A stretch of 64,000 nucleotides of DNA from Bradyrhizobium sp. ARR65 (GCF_000472385.1 NZ_AWZU01000005.1:152341-216340), one strand, 5' to 3'. Shown: positions 15,934 through 26,070, counted from the first letter of the stretch. Notes: a model not told the origin generated them from the sequence alone. Numbers and translations are program-made.

Positions 15934-16776
15934 CTATGGCTGCGCGGAGGAGGGAAAGCCCTCCTGCCGCGACAGATCCGCTTCGGCTGCTTGGCGCGGA
16001 GGCTTCTTCCTTGCGCTGACCGGGCCGTGTACGGGCCGGTTCGTTTCGCGGCCGATGCCGGCAAAGGCGCGCCCGAACTGGCGCAAGCTTGCGACCGGAC
16101 CGTTCGGATTGCCATTGCGATTGACTGCCTCCGCTGCCGCGCGGCGGGATTTCACGCCGGCCGGCGTGATATCGAGCGGCGGCCCGATGCTTGCGGCCGG
16201 CGCATCCGCGGCTGCGGCGGGTTCGGTTGCGGCCGTAGGCGCGACTATCAGGGCGACAAGCTCGGCCCGCGCAGACGCACTGGGTGATCCCGCTCCAGCG
16301 TTCGCTGCTGTGGGTACGGCGGTTGTAACGGCGGCGGTTTCGGTCGCCGCATTGCTCACCGGCGCAGCGGCCTGCGTCGACAGATTCAGGAGCAGCGCAT
16401 AGCCGCCCAGCGTCGCCGCCGGGAGCGTGGTCAGCGCCATCACGATGGAGGCGAGCTTGTACATCCGGCTCGCCGCAGCATGCCTTGCGGCTTCGCGCTG
16501 CTCGCGCCGCGCGAGCTCGAGCAAATGGTCGTAAACGGCGCGCTGCTCGCTATCGCTGAGAATCTGGTTGGCGCGCACGATCGTGCGGAATTTCAAGCCG
16601 GCATCCGGATCGCCCGGATTGAGGTCGGGATGAGCTCCCTTGACGGCGCGACGGAAAGCGGCCCTCAATTCTTCGGCATCGTCGTTCGGAAGTGCGCCGA
16701 GCAGATCGTAAAGCGTCTCCATCCTTCGCTCGCGGTCGGTCTTCTCCTGCTCGAATCGGCGCCGCGAATTGTTCAT
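15934..16776 (-). CDS. J-domain membrane protein
   Basis: 280 residues from the ATG at 16776; an ATG at 16722 (METLYDLLGALPND) is equally possible. An N-terminal J domain carries the essential HPD at 49-51 and should stimulate an Hsp70 ATPase. A membrane segment follows at about 106-131, then a long Ala/Thr/Pro-rich, probably disordered region and a basic C-terminus. This topology (cytosolic J domain plus one membrane helix) suggests recruitment of DnaK to the membrane; the substrate is unknown. It is not DnaJ itself, since the Gly/Phe and zinc-finger regions are missing. Confidence 0.85.
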   Translation of the reverse strand: MNNSRRRFEQEKTDRERRMETLYDLLGALPNDDAEELRAAFRRAVKGAHPDLNPGDPDAGLKFRTIVRANQILSDSEQRAVYDHLLELARREQREAARHAAASRMYKLASIVMALTTLPAATLGGYALLLNLSTQAAAPVSNAATETAAVTTAVPTAANAGAGSPSASARAELVALIVAPTAATEPAAAADAPAASIGPPLDITPAGVKSRRAAAEAVNRNGNPNGPVASLRQFGRAFAGIGRETNRPVHGPVSARKKPPRQAAEADLSRQEGFPSSAQP

Positions 16777-16968
16777 AAGCAGGGGCAGGCGCCTGTCCGT
16801 AATAGTGTTTTTCCAGCCCGGCAAAAGAATGACTGAATTGTGCGGAAGCCGAACCATTCATGCCGCATCATCGCCCGCTTTTGCCGCCTATGCCGCTTTG
16901 GAACCGATCCGTTCAATTCGCGTTGCGAAAAACCGAGCCCGTGTTCACTCCTGGCCGAGGCTGGCCCG

Positions 16969-17409
16969 ATGACCGAGCGACCTCTGCGGCTCCCGTTGCA
17001 GGCTTCATCCATGGGGCGCAAAGCCGTCCGTCCAGCGAAAGTTTTCGCTGCGACGGCTGCCGCATTGCTCGCCATGGGCGCAAGCGATGGCCGCGGTGCC
17101 GACGCTAGGAAAGGCGAGGCCGCTTTCACGCGCCAATGCGCGCTCTGTCACACCGTCGCAAAACACGAATCCAATCGCTTCGGCCCCAATCTGTTCGGCA
17201 TCCTCAACCGCAGGGCCGGCAGTGTCAGCGGCTTCAAATATTCGCAGGCGTTCCAGTCGACGGCCCAGTGGGAGTGGAATGCCGAGACGCTCAAGGCCTG
17301 GATCTTGGGACCGGCTCATATGGTGCCCGGCACTACCATGGGCGTATTCCAGGGCGTAGCCGACCGGGACAGCGACGACATCATTGCTTATCTGGCCAGC
17401 CAAAAGTGA
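16969..17409 (+). CDS. Class I c-type cytochrome
   Basis: 146 residues from the ATG at 16969 (GAGG nearby); an ATG at 17011 gives a cleaner signal peptide (KVFAATAAALLAMGASDGRG). The haem motif is CALCH at 57-61 and the likely sixth ligand is Met124 in PGTTMGVF, with typical NLFGILNRRAG in between, so it is a mono-haem periplasmic cytochrome of the mitochondrial/c2 type. It ends 7 bp before the propeller/haem protein gene, with that gene's ribosome-binding site overlapping its stop, so the two are one operon and probably redox partners. Confidence 0.92.
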   Translation: MTERPLRLPLQASSMGRKAVRPAKVFAATAAALLAMGASDGRGADARKGEAAFTRQCALCHTVAKHESNRFGPNLFGILNRRAGSVSGFKYSQAFQSTAQWEWNAETLKAWILGPAHMVPGTTMGVFQGVADRDSDDIIAYLASQK

Positions 17410-17416
17410 GGTGCGG

Positions 17417-19651
17417 ATGCACTTGCGTTCGACGGTCGTCATCTGCTTCACGGCTGCGTTGCTCGCCGCAACTGCCGGCGCACGCTTGCATTCGCAGCCA
17501 GGCCCAGCCGGCATCGAGATCGGCGCCAATGATATCGGCGGCGTTGTCACCAGCCGGTTTGGCCCGGAAGCCGGCGTCTGGGTCATTGCTGAAACGCGGG
17601 ACCTCGGCACAGGTTTTGCGAAGATCGTGGTCACCGATGATGCCGGCCGCTTCCTCATTCCGGACTTGCCGAAGGCGCATTACCAGCTCTGGGTGCGCGG
17701 CTATGGCCTGGTGGATTCAAAGAAGATCGCAGCAGATCCCGGGAGCCGGCACAGCCTCGCAGCCGACATCGCGCCCAATCTCGCTGCCGCCGCGCAATAT
17801 TACCCGGCAATCTACTGGTTCTCGCTGTTGCGGATTCCCGATAACAGCAAATTCCCGGGTACGGGAGCCAACGGCAACGGCATTCCGGTGGAGTTCAAGA
17901 CCCAGGATCAGTGGCTGGATGTGATCAAGACAAATGGCTGCGGCAATTGCCACCAGATCGGCAACTACGCGACGCGCACCATCCCGGAGCTGTTCAGCCA
18001 TTCCGAGAACGCGATCGCGGCTTGGGCGCAGCGCCTGCAATCGGGGCCGGGCGGCACCACCATGGTGCGCACCATGGGCCGCCTGCTGACGCCGGACGGC
18101 GGCCATCTGGCTGCGCTGGCCGACTGGTCGGATCGCATCAAGAAGGGCGAACTGCCGAGCCAAAGCCCGCCGCGGCCGGTCGGCGTCGAACGCAATTTCG
18201 TCATCACCGTGCGCGACTGGCTCGATCCCAAGCATTATCTGCACGATCTTTCGGCCACCGACAAACGCGACCCGACGGTCAATGCCTTCGGTCCGCTCTA
18301 TGGCGCGACCGAGCTTTCGGTCGACCAGATTCCGATTCTCGATCCGGTCCACAACGCGAAATCCGAGATCAAGATGCCGGTGCGCGATCCCGAGGATACG
18401 CCAAGCTCGGCGGAGGCCAATCCGGTGTTCGCGCCGTCACCCTATTGGGGCACCGAGCAGGTCTGGGACAGCCGCGCCAATGCGCACACCCCGACCATGG
18501 ACCACGAGGGACGCGTCTATTTCACAGCGCAGATGCGCGCGCCCAACAATCAGCCTCGCTATTGCGGCAAGGAGTCCGCATTGGCTTCCGCGCAGCTTTA
18601 TCCTCTCACCGTCCAGCACGAGGGCTTTTTCCAGAACGCAAGGCAGCTCACGGTTTACGATCCCAAAACTCAGAAATTCTCCTTCATCGACACCTGCTTC
18701 GGCACGCAGCATTTGAATTTCGCGGAAGATGCCGACGAGACGTTGTGGATGGGAACCAACACGTCGGGCAAGCTTGCGGTCATCGGCTGGGTCGATACCA
18801 AGAAATACTGGCAGACCGGCGATGCCGGCGCGGCGCAGGGCTGGACGCCGCTAATTGTCGATACCAACGGCAATGGCAAGCGCGACGAAGGCTACAACGA
18901 GCCGGGCCAACCCGTGGACCCGAAGAAGGACACGCGCGTGCCGTTCGGCATCTATGGCATCTCCTGGAGCCCGCTCGATGGCTCGATCTGGGGATCGAGC
19001 CTGCAACATCCCGGCTATATCATCCGGCTCGATCCCGGATCCGATCCGCCCGCGACCGCGCTCGCCGAGGTCTACAGGGTGCCGATGCCCGGCTACGGTA
19101 TCCGCGGCATGGATATCGACCGCAAGGGCGTGGTCTGGGTACCGCTCGACAGCGGCCATATCGCAAGTTTCGATCGGCACAAATGCCGTGGACCCCTCAA
19201 TGGACCTGGCGCCGAGCAAGGCAACAAATGCCCGGAAGGCTGGGATTTCTATCCGTTGCCGGGGCCGGCCTTCCAGGGCTCGTCGGGCGCCGTGGAGAAT
19301 CCGTATTATCTTTGGGTCGATCAGCACAACATCCTGGGCTTGGGCGCGGACACGCCGATCGCGACCGGCAATCAGTCGGATTCGCTGCATGCGCTGGTCG
19401 GTGGCCGTATCGTCGAATTGCGCGTTCCTTATCCCATGGGCTTTTTCGCCAAGGGCATCGACGGCCGGATCGACGATCCGAATGCAGGCTGGAAAGCGCG
19501 TGGGCTATGGGTGACGTCAGGCAATCGCACGCCATTCCATATCGAGGCCATCGACGCGCCTGCCCCTGGTGCGCCCGGCAAGACCGCGCAGACCCGCTCG
19601 AGCCCACTGGTCGTTCATTTTCAGCTACGGCCCGATCCGCTGGCCCACTAA
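17417..19651 (+). CDS. Secreted haem-motif, carboxypeptidase-regulatory and beta-propeller protein
   Basis: 744 residues with an N-terminal signal peptide (STVVICFTAALLAATAGARL). Residues about 33-110 form a carboxypeptidase-regulatory/CnaB-like beta-sandwich (GGVVTSRFGPEAGVWVIAET). A haem-binding CGNCH is at 175-179, and the C-terminal two-thirds have repeated beta strands (DEDGRVYF-, ISWSPLDGSIWGSS-, MDIDRKGVVWVPL-like) resembling a Vgb/NHL-type propeller. No catalytic activity is established for this architecture. Coupling to the cytochrome c suggests a periplasmic redox enzyme or electron-transfer partner. Full-length family members are annotated only as carboxypeptidase-regulatory-like proteins. 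Confidence 0.85.
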   Translation: MHLRSTVVICFTAALLAATAGARLHSQPGPAGIEIGANDIGGVVTSRFGPEAGVWVIAETRDLGTGFAKIVVTDDAGRFLIPDLPKAHYQLWVRGYGLVDSKKIAADPGSRHSLAADIAPNLAAAAQYYPAIYWFSLLRIPDNSKFPGTGANGNGIPVEFKTQDQWLDVIKTNGCGNCHQIGNYATRTIPELFSHSENAIAAWAQRLQSGPGGTTMVRTMGRLLTPDGGHLAALADWSDRIKKGELPSQSPPRPVGVERNFVITVRDWLDPKHYLHDLSATDKRDPTVNAFGPLYGATELSVDQIPILDPVHNAKSEIKMPVRDPEDTPSSAEANPVFAPSPYWGTEQVWDSRANAHTPTMDHEGRVYFTAQMRAPNNQPRYCGKESALASAQLYPLTVQHEGFFQNARQLTVYDPKTQKFSFIDTCFGTQHLNFAEDADETLWMGTNTSGKLAVIGWVDTKKYWQTGDAGAAQGWTPLIVDTNGNGKRDEGYNEPGQPVDPKKDTRVPFGIYGISWSPLDGSIWGSSLQHPGYIIRLDPGSDPPATALAEVYRVPMPGYGIRGMDIDRKGVVWVPLDSGHIASFDRHKCRGPLNGPGAEQGNKCPEGWDFYPLPGPAFQGSSGAVENPYYLWVDQHNILGLGADTPIATGNQSDSLHALVGGRIVELRVPYPMGFFAKGIDGRIDDPNAGWKARGLWVTSGNRTPFHIEAIDAPAPGAPGKTAQTRSSPLVVHFQLRPDPLAH

Positions 19652-19783
19652 GTGTGACACTATTTGTTGGGCACGGAGTTGATGCTTTCGGCCGGAATCG
19701 TGTGCCTGTTGGCGCGACGCAACATCGGCTATTGTCGCAAACGGCCCAGCCTGAGATGCTGGTAACGTTGGGGCTCTCGGCTG

Positions 19784-22498
19784 ATGACTATCGTCCTTTT
19801 CCAGAAAATCCTCTCCAATATGCGCCTCGTCAATGTGCGGCTTGGAGCGGCCGTGGCGGTCCTGGCCCTTGTGCTGCCGCTTGCGCTGCTCTCGCCAGCG
19901 CGCGCCGAAGCGACGTATTCCTTTGAGACGACGCCGGGCAAGCTGCCAAAGACCGTCGTTCCCACTCATTACGGCATCGACCTGAACCCCGATCCGCAGA
20001 AGCTGACGCTGTCAGGCACCGAACTCGTCGACATCGAGGTGCGCGAGCCCACGACTCGGGTCGTTCTGAATGCCGTCAATATGAGCCTGAGCGAGGTGAC
20101 CATCGACGACAAGCTGCGTCCCGACGTCAGCCTCGATGCAGGCGCCGAGACGGCGACGCTGTCCTTGCGCGAGCCGCTTGCCGCCGGCATCCATCATCTG
20201 CACATCGCCTTTTCCGCCAAGATCAATCCGTTCGGGCGCGGGCTTTATTACGCGGATTATCCGACCGGCCAGGGAGTCAAACGGATGATCGCAACTCAGC
20301 TCGAGCCGGCTGATGCGAGGCGCATTTTCCCGTGCTGGGACGAGCCTGCCTTCAAGGCGACGTTTACGCTCACTGCGACCGTCCCGCAGAAATTTCTCGC
20401 CGTCGGCAACATGCCGGTCATGCGCGAACAAGTTGTCTCGACGGAGCTGAAACGCGTCGACTTTGCGCCGACGCCGAAGATGTCGAGCTATCTGTTCGTG
20501 TTCGCGGCCGGCGAACTCGAGCGGATCACGGCGGTTGTCGAGGGCGTCGCGGTCGGCGTGGTGACGACGTCGGGAAAAAGCGAGCAGGGGCGCTTTGCGC
20601 TGGAGAACGCGACAAAACTGCTTTCATTTTACAACGATTATTTCGGCATCAAATATCCGCTACCCAAGCTCGACCTGATCGCGGTGCCCGGCGGGTTTGG
20701 CGGCGCGATGGAAAATTGGGGCGGCATCACTTTTTTCGAAAGCCGGCTGCTGTTCGATCCCGCGACCAGCGCCGACAGCCTTCGCCGCGGCATCTTCAGC
20801 ATCCTGGCGCATGAAATGGCGCACCAATGGTTCGGCGATCTCGTCACCATGGGCTGGTGGGACAATCTCTGGCTCAATGAGGGTTTTGCGAGCTGGATGC
20901 AGGAAAAGGCCGCCGAGCATTTCTATCCGCAGTGGAAGACCTGGTTCAACGGCTACGGCCAGAAGCAATATGCGATGGCGCTCGACGCGCGCCGCACGTC
21001 GCATCCCATCCAGCAAAAGGTCGGCGACGAGAGCGAGGCGATGACCGCCTTCGACGGCATCACCTACAGCAAGGGCCAGGCCTTCATCCGCATGCTGGAG
21101 AACTGGCTCGGCGAGACCGCGTTCCGCGACGGCATCCGGCGATACATGGCCGCGCACGCCTACGGCAATGCGACCACAGCGGATCTCTGGCAGGCGCTCG
21201 AGCTCGCCGCCGGCAAGCCGGTGTCGACGGTCGCCGCATCGTTTACGGAACAGGACGGCGTGCCGCTGGTGATCGCCGAAACAAACTGCAACGGCAGGGC
21301 CCAGCGGCTCACACTGCGGCAGGAGCGCTTCGTGATCGTGCCGACGCGATCCGCCGGCGCCGACAACGGGGCTCTGCCGCCGCGGCATTGGCAGATTCCG
21401 GTCGCGGTTGGTCCGATCGGCCGAGGGCCGCGCAGCAATCTCCTGCTCGACGGCAATGCTGAGATCACCGCCGGCAAATGCGGAACGCCGATCAAGGTCA
21501 ATCTCGGCGATATCGGCTATTATCGCACCGAGTACGGATCGAAGGAGCTGTCCGCGCTGACGAAAGCGCTCAATGCGATGGCCCCGGAGGATCGCCTCAA
21601 CTTTCTTGCCGATAGCTGGGCTCTCGTCCAGGCCGGTCGCGCCGAGCCGCCAACCTATCTCTCCTTGCTTGGCAGGATCGCGACCAACGACCAGCGCGCC
21701 ATCTGGGACCAGGTGATCGGCGCGCTGGCGCAGCTTAATCGGCTTGCGCGCGATCGCGCCGAGCGGCCGGCGCTGCAGGCCTTTGCCCGAACGACCTTGC
21801 GTCCAGTCTTTGACCGCCTCGGCTGGGAGGGGTCGGGCTCGGCCGACGATGACGATACGCTGTTGCGCGCCAGCCTGATCAGGACGCTCGGCGAATTTGG
21901 TGATGCCGATGTCATCGCGGAAGCCAAGCGCAGGTTCGCGCGGTTCCTGCAGGATCCCGCCTCGCTGCCGGTTGCGCTGCGTGAGCCGGTCGCCCATGTG
22001 GTCGGCATATCGGCCGATCGGCCGACCTACGACACGCTGCTGTCGCTTGCGCGCAAGGCGACCTCGACCGACGAACGTCTGCGATATTATTACGCCGCGG
22101 CGAGCGCGCACGATCCGGTGCTCGCGCGCGATACGCTCAAATTGGCGCTGAACGGCGAATTGCCGACCACCATCATTCCCGGCATGATCAACGCGGTGGC
22201 TTCTTCCGGCGAGCAGCCCGAGCTTGCCTGGCATTTCGTGCAGAAGCATTACGATGCACTGTTCGCCAAGCTTGGCCCTTCCTTTCGCGATGAGTTCATT
22301 GCGCATCTGATGACCAATTTCAGCGACGGTGCCTATGCCGCCGAGCTTCTGCAATTCGCGCCGGCGCAGGCGAGCAGCGGCGGAAAGGTGACCACCGCTC
22401 GCGCCGTCGAGATGATCGCGATCTCCGCCGACCTGAAAGCGCGCGCGCTCCCGGCGGTGGACGCATGGATCAAGGAGCAGGCGAACGCGCGGCCGTGA
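19784..22498 (+). CDS. M1-family aminopeptidase
   Basis: 904 residues. The zinc site is complete: HEMAH at 343-347 and Glu366 in NEGF, with the substrate-binding GAMEN near 307. The N-terminus has a signal peptide beginning at the second Met (19820; AVAVLALVLPLALLSPARAEA), so the enzyme is probably periplasmic. C-terminal ERAP1-like helical repeats occupy the last 350 residues. It removes N-terminal residues from peptides. The gene stands alone after the propeller-protein gene (132-bp gap), and I see no strong ribosome-binding site for either start. Confidence 0.94.
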   Translation: MTIVLFQKILSNMRLVNVRLGAAVAVLALVLPLALLSPARAEATYSFETTPGKLPKTVVPTHYGIDLNPDPQKLTLSGTELVDIEVREPTTRVVLNAVNMSLSEVTIDDKLRPDVSLDAGAETATLSLREPLAAGIHHLHIAFSAKINPFGRGLYYADYPTGQGVKRMIATQLEPADARRIFPCWDEPAFKATFTLTATVPQKFLAVGNMPVMREQVVSTELKRVDFAPTPKMSSYLFVFAAGELERITAVVEGVAVGVVTTSGKSEQGRFALENATKLLSFYNDYFGIKYPLPKLDLIAVPGGFGGAMENWGGITFFESRLLFDPATSADSLRRGIFSILAHEMAHQWFGDLVTMGWWDNLWLNEGFASWMQEKAAEHFYPQWKTWFNGYGQKQYAMALDARRTSHPIQQKVGDESEAMTAFDGITYSKGQAFIRMLENWLGETAFRDGIRRYMAAHAYGNATTADLWQALELAAGKPVSTVAASFTEQDGVPLVIAETNCNGRAQRLTLRQERFVIVPTRSAGADNGALPPRHWQIPVAVGPIGRGPRSNLLLDGNAEITAGKCGTPIKVNLGDIGYYRTEYGSKELSALTKALNAMAPEDRLNFLADSWALVQAGRAEPPTYLSLLGRIATNDQRAIWDQVIGALAQLNRLARDRAERPALQAFARTTLRPVFDRLGWEGSGSADDDDTLLRASLIRTLGEFGDADVIAEAKRRFARFLQDPASLPVALREPVAHVVGISADRPTYDTLLSLARKATSTDERLRYYYAAASAHDPVLARDTLKLALNGELPTTIIPGMINAVASSGEQPELAWHFVQKHYDALFAKLGPSFRDEFIAHLMTNFSDGAYAAELLQFAPAQASSGGKVTTARAVEMIAISADLKARALPAVDAWIKEQANARP

Positions 22499-22577
22499 GG
22501 CGGCGTGTCGCGATTGACTTCGATGGCGCAGCGGGCGAAGAGACGCCGGCGTTGTCAAGTTAAGGCTCCATCCCGCC

Positions 22578-23459
22578 ATGTCCCACTTTCACGGTGTCTT
22601 TCCCTATCTCGTCACACCGATCGATGCCGACGGCAAGATCCGCAGCGGCGTGCTGGGACAACTCTGCGACGATCTCATCAAGGCGGGCGTGCATGGGCTG
22701 ACGCCGCTCGGCTCCACCGGGGAGTTTGCCTATCTCGACAATGCGCAGCGCAGGGTCGTGGTGCAGGCCACGATCGAGGCCGCGCAGGGCCGCGTGCCGG
22801 TCGTTGCCGGCGTGGTCTCGACCGCGACCGCGGATGCGGTGGCGCAGGCGCGCAGTTATCAGGAGTGTGGGGCCGACGGCATCCTGGCGATCCTGGAAGC
22901 CTATTTTCCCTTGAGCGATGCGCAGGTGGAATCCTATTTCCGCAGCATTGCGGATGCAGTCGATATCCCGGTCGTGATCTACACCAATCCGCAATTCCAG
23001 CGCTCCGATCTGTCGCTCGACGTGATCGCGCGGCTTTCGAGCCATCCGCGCATCGGCTATATCAAGGACGCCTCCACCAATACCGGGCGGCTGTTGTCGA
23101 TCATCAGCCGTTGCGGTGATGACATCCGCGTGTTCTCCGCATCGGCCCATATTCCGTCAGCGGTGATGCTGATCGGCGGAGTGGGCTGGATGGCGGGGCC
23201 GGCTTGCATCATCCCGCGGCAGAGCGTCGAACTCTATAACCTCTGCAAGGCAAAGCGCTGGGACGAGGCGATGGCGCTCCAGCGCAAGCTGTGGCGCGTC
23301 AACGAGGCCTTTGCACGCTACAACCTCGCTGCCTGCATCAAGGCGGGGCTCGCCATCCAGGGCTACGAGGTCGGCGATCCCGTCCCGCCGCAGGCCCCGC
23401 TCGCCGCGGACGCGCGCAAGGTCGTCGAAGCGGTGCTTCGTGAGTTGACGATTTCTTGA
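22578..23459 (+). CDS. Dihydrodipicolinate synthase (DapA) family aldolase
   Basis: 293 residues with the family's TIM-barrel signatures: GSTGE at 45-49, the catalytic Tyr135 in VIYTNP and the Schiff-base Lys163 in YIKDAS. Such enzymes condense or cleave pyruvate with aldehydes; without the lysine operon nearby this is more likely a catabolic aldolase or N-acetylneuraminate-lyase-like enzyme than true DapA. It starts 79 bp after the aminopeptidase gene and ends at a palindromic repeat. Confidence 0.9.
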   Translation: MSHFHGVFPYLVTPIDADGKIRSGVLGQLCDDLIKAGVHGLTPLGSTGEFAYLDNAQRRVVVQATIEAAQGRVPVVAGVVSTATADAVAQARSYQECGADGILAILEAYFPLSDAQVESYFRSIADAVDIPVVIYTNPQFQRSDLSLDVIARLSSHPRIGYIKDASTNTGRLLSIISRCGDDIRVFSASAHIPSAVMLIGGVGWMAGPACIIPRQSVELYNLCKAKRWDEAMALQRKLWRVNEAFARYNLAACIKAGLAIQGYEVGDPVPPQAPLAADARKVVEAVLRELTIS

Positions 23460-23463
23460 GCAC

Positions 23464-23565
23464 CGTCATTCCGGGGCGACGCGGCAGCGTCGAACTCTGA
23501 TGTGCTATTGCACGTCTGAGAATCTCGAGATTCCGGGTTCGCCCTATGCGCGCCCCGGAATGACG
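23464..23565. repeat. Palindromic intergenic repeat (CGTCATTCCGGGGCG type)
   Basis: A perfect 15-bp inverted repeat, CGTCATTCCGGGGCG at 23464-23478 and its complement at 23551-23565, with a smaller internal palindrome around AATCTCGAGATT. The same family recurs at 25972, 56063 and 57799. Confidence 0.8.
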
Positions 23566-23635
23566 GCTGCGGTTGTCTCGTCCGTCAAATCCGCTAAAAC
23601 CCGCCAACGTCACAAAAAGACTTGAGGTCGAACTG

Positions 23636-25963
23636 ATGAATATTCTTCCCGGCAATTTACGTTTTGGCGCGGGCCAGCCGATCAAGCGTTTGGAAGACCA
23701 GAGACTGCTCACCGGGAAGGGACAGTTCATCGACGACAAGCCGGCCGACGGTGCGCTGTGGCTGCATGTGCTGCGCTCCCCGCACGCCCATGCCAAGATC
23801 GTTTCGATCGACACCAAGCCGGCCGCCGACATGCCCGGTGTTGAGGCAGTATTCACTGGCGAAGACCTGATCAGGGACGATATCGGCACGATTCCGACGC
23901 TCGCCATTTTCAAGCGGCCGGATGGCTCGCCCATGACCGTTCCGCCACGGCGCCTGCTTGCGCACGAAGTGGTGCGCTTTGCCGGCGAGCCCGTCGCCGC
24001 CGTGATCGCAAGCTCGCGTGCGCTGGCTCAGGAAGCGGCGGAAGCGATCGCGGTCGAGTACGAGGTTCTGCCGGCCGTGGTCGATCCGCTGGAGGCGCTC
24101 AAGCCCGGCGCGCCCCTGGTCTGGCCACAGGCGCCCGACAATGTCGTAGCCAGCATGAACTATGGCGATGCGACCAAGGTCGAGGAAGCTTTCGTCAAGG
24201 CGGCGCATAGGGTCTCGCTCGACCTCGTCAGCCAGCGCCTGGTGCCCTCCGCCATGGAGCCGCGCTCGACCATTGCCGAGGTCGACAAGAAATCGGGCCG
24301 GCTGACGCTATACGTGCAATCGCAGACGCCGGGTTCGACCCGCGACGTGCTCGCGGAAGCCGTGCTGAAACGGCCGAAGGATTCGGTGCGTGTGCTGGTC
24401 GGCGATATCGGCGGCGGCTTCGGTCAGAAGACCAATGTCTACCCCGAGGACGGCATTGTCGCTTACGCCGCAGTGAAGCTTGCCAGGAAAATCCGCTGGC
24501 GCGGCGACCGCACCGACGATTTCGTCGGCGGCACCCATGGCCGCGACCTCACCTCGACCGGCGAGTTCGCGCTCGACGAAAACGGCAGGGTGCTCGCCTA
24601 TCGCGTGCGCTCGGTCGGCGGCACCGGGGCCTATATGTCGGGTACGGCGAACATCATTCCCCTGGTGCTCGGACCGTTCGTGCAGACCGGCGTTTACGAC
24701 CTGCCGCTGGTGCACTTCGAGGTGAAGACCGTGATCACCAACACCGCGCCCGTCGGCGCCTATCGCGGCGCTGGCCGGCCCGAAGCGGTCTTCATTGTCG
24801 AGCGGCTGTTCGACGCGGCCGCGCGAAAAATCGGCATGGACCCGCGCGCGATCCGGAAAGCGAACTACATCAAGCCGTCGCAACTGCCCTATACGAACCC
24901 GGTGGGGCAGGTCTACGATTCCGGCGCTTTCGCCCATATGCTCGACCGCGCCGCCAAGCTCGCCGACTGGGACGGATTCAATGCGCGCAAGCGGGCGGCA
25001 AAGAAGAAAGGCCTGCTCTATGGCCGTGGGCTGACCAGCTATATCGAATGGACCGGTGGTCGGGCGCACACCGAGAAGGTTTCGCTGCATGCGACCGCGG
25101 AAGGGCGCGTGATCCTGCATTCCGGCACGATGGCGATGGGGCAGGGGCTGCAGACCACCTACACTCAGATGATCTCGGAGGCGCTCGGCATTCCCCTCGA
25201 CAAGATCGACGTCGTGCAGGGCGATACCGATCTTGCCACCGGCTTCGGCAGCGTCGGTTCGCGCTCGCTGTTCGTCGGCGGCACGGCGGTCGCGGTCTCG
25301 GCCAATGACATGATCACCAAGGCGCGCGAGAAGGCTTCCAACCTGCTCGAGACCTCGGTCGAGGACATCGAGTATCGCGACGGCTTTCTTACGGTGGTCG
25401 GCACCGACCGCCGCATCAGCCTGTTCGATATCGCCAAGAAGGAGGCCGGCGCCCAGCTCTCCGTCGACAGCGAGGGTGAGGTCGATGGTCCGAGCTGGCC
25501 GAATGGCACGCATATCTGCGAGGTCGAGATCGATCCCGAGACCGGCGAGAGCCGCGTCGTGCGCTACACCACGGTCGACGACGTCGGCGTCGCCGTCAAT
25601 CCGATGCTTGTGACGGGCCAGATCCATGGCGGCGTCGCGCAAGGCATCGGCCAGGCGCTTTATGAGGGTGTGGCCTACGATGCCGAAGGGCAGATGCTGA
25701 CCGCGAGCTATCAGGACTATTGCATTCCGCGCGCGGCGGATATTCCGCCGATTACGGTAACGCTGGATGATTCCGCACCCTGCCGCACCAATCCGCTGGG
25801 CTCGAAAGGCTGCGGCGAATCGGGCGCGATCGGCGGCCCGCCCTGTGTCACCAACGGCGTGATGGATGCGTTAAGCGAACTCGGCATCACCCAGCTCAAC
25901 ACGCCGCTGACGCCGCAAAAGATCTGGAAGGCGATTCAAGACGCCAGGGCCGCGGGCGCTTAA
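23636..25963 (+). CDS. Xanthine/CO-dehydrogenase-family large (molybdopterin) subunit, form II CoxL type
   Basis: 775 residues from the ATG at 23636 (GAGGTC upstream). It matches the molybdenum hydroxylase large subunit from end to end: N-terminal LEDQRLLTGKGQFIDD, VGDIGGGFGQKTNVYPE, active-site loop AYRGAGR at 375-381 and the catalytic Glu in GCGESGAIG near the C-terminus. AYRGAGR is the form-II signature, not the AYxCSFR of true aerobic CO dehydrogenase, so its substrate is unknown. The usual FAD (medium) and 2Fe-2S (small) subunit genes are absent here, so it must use partners encoded elsewhere or work alone. Confidence 0.93.
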   Translation: MNILPGNLRFGAGQPIKRLEDQRLLTGKGQFIDDKPADGALWLHVLRSPHAHAKIVSIDTKPAADMPGVEAVFTGEDLIRDDIGTIPTLAIFKRPDGSPMTVPPRRLLAHEVVRFAGEPVAAVIASSRALAQEAAEAIAVEYEVLPAVVDPLEALKPGAPLVWPQAPDNVVASMNYGDATKVEEAFVKAAHRVSLDLVSQRLVPSAMEPRSTIAEVDKKSGRLTLYVQSQTPGSTRDVLAEAVLKRPKDSVRVLVGDIGGGFGQKTNVYPEDGIVAYAAVKLARKIRWRGDRTDDFVGGTHGRDLTSTGEFALDENGRVLAYRVRSVGGTGAYMSGTANIIPLVLGPFVQTGVYDLPLVHFEVKTVITNTAPVGAYRGAGRPEAVFIVERLFDAAARKIGMDPRAIRKANYIKPSQLPYTNPVGQVYDSGAFAHMLDRAAKLADWDGFNARKRAAKKKGLLYGRGLTSYIEWTGGRAHTEKVSLHATAEGRVILHSGTMAMGQGLQTTYTQMISEALGIPLDKIDVVQGDTDLATGFGSVGSRSLFVGGTAVAVSANDMITKAREKASNLLETSVEDIEYRDGFLTVVGTDRRISLFDIAKKEAGAQLSVDSEGEVDGPSWPNGTHICEVEIDPETGESRVVRYTTVDDVGVAVNPMLVTGQIHGGVAQGIGQALYEGVAYDAEGQMLTASYQDYCIPRAADIPPITVTLDDSAPCRTNPLGSKGCGESGAIGGPPCVTNGVMDALSELGITQLNTPLTPQKIWKAIQDARAAGA

Positions 25964-25971
25964 CTTTGCCT

Positions 25972-26070
25972 ACGTCATTTCGGGGCGCGCGTAAGCGCGA
26001 ACCCGGAATCCAGAGGTTGTGGTGGCGCAGGATCCCGGGTTCGCTCGCTTCGCGAGCGCCACGGAATTGC
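25972..26070. repeat. Palindromic intergenic repeat
   Basis: Begins ACGTCATTTCGGGGCG and carries internal stems (GCGCGTAAGCGCG; TCGCTCGCTTCGCGAGCG). It is a diverged copy of the family at 23464. Confidence 0.65.

Noticed and set aside
20660..22579. A 639-residue open frame opposite the M1 aminopeptidase
   Set aside because: It is antisense to a clearly recognised enzyme, starts inside the neighbouring gene's region and has no domain.
22578..23459. Lysine-biosynthesis dapA
   Set aside because: No lysine genes are adjacent and the family includes many catabolic aldolases; the symbol would be a guess.
24308..25642. A 444-residue open frame opposite the CoxL gene
   Set aside because: Antisense shadow of a gene with complete molybdenum-hydroxylase motifs.
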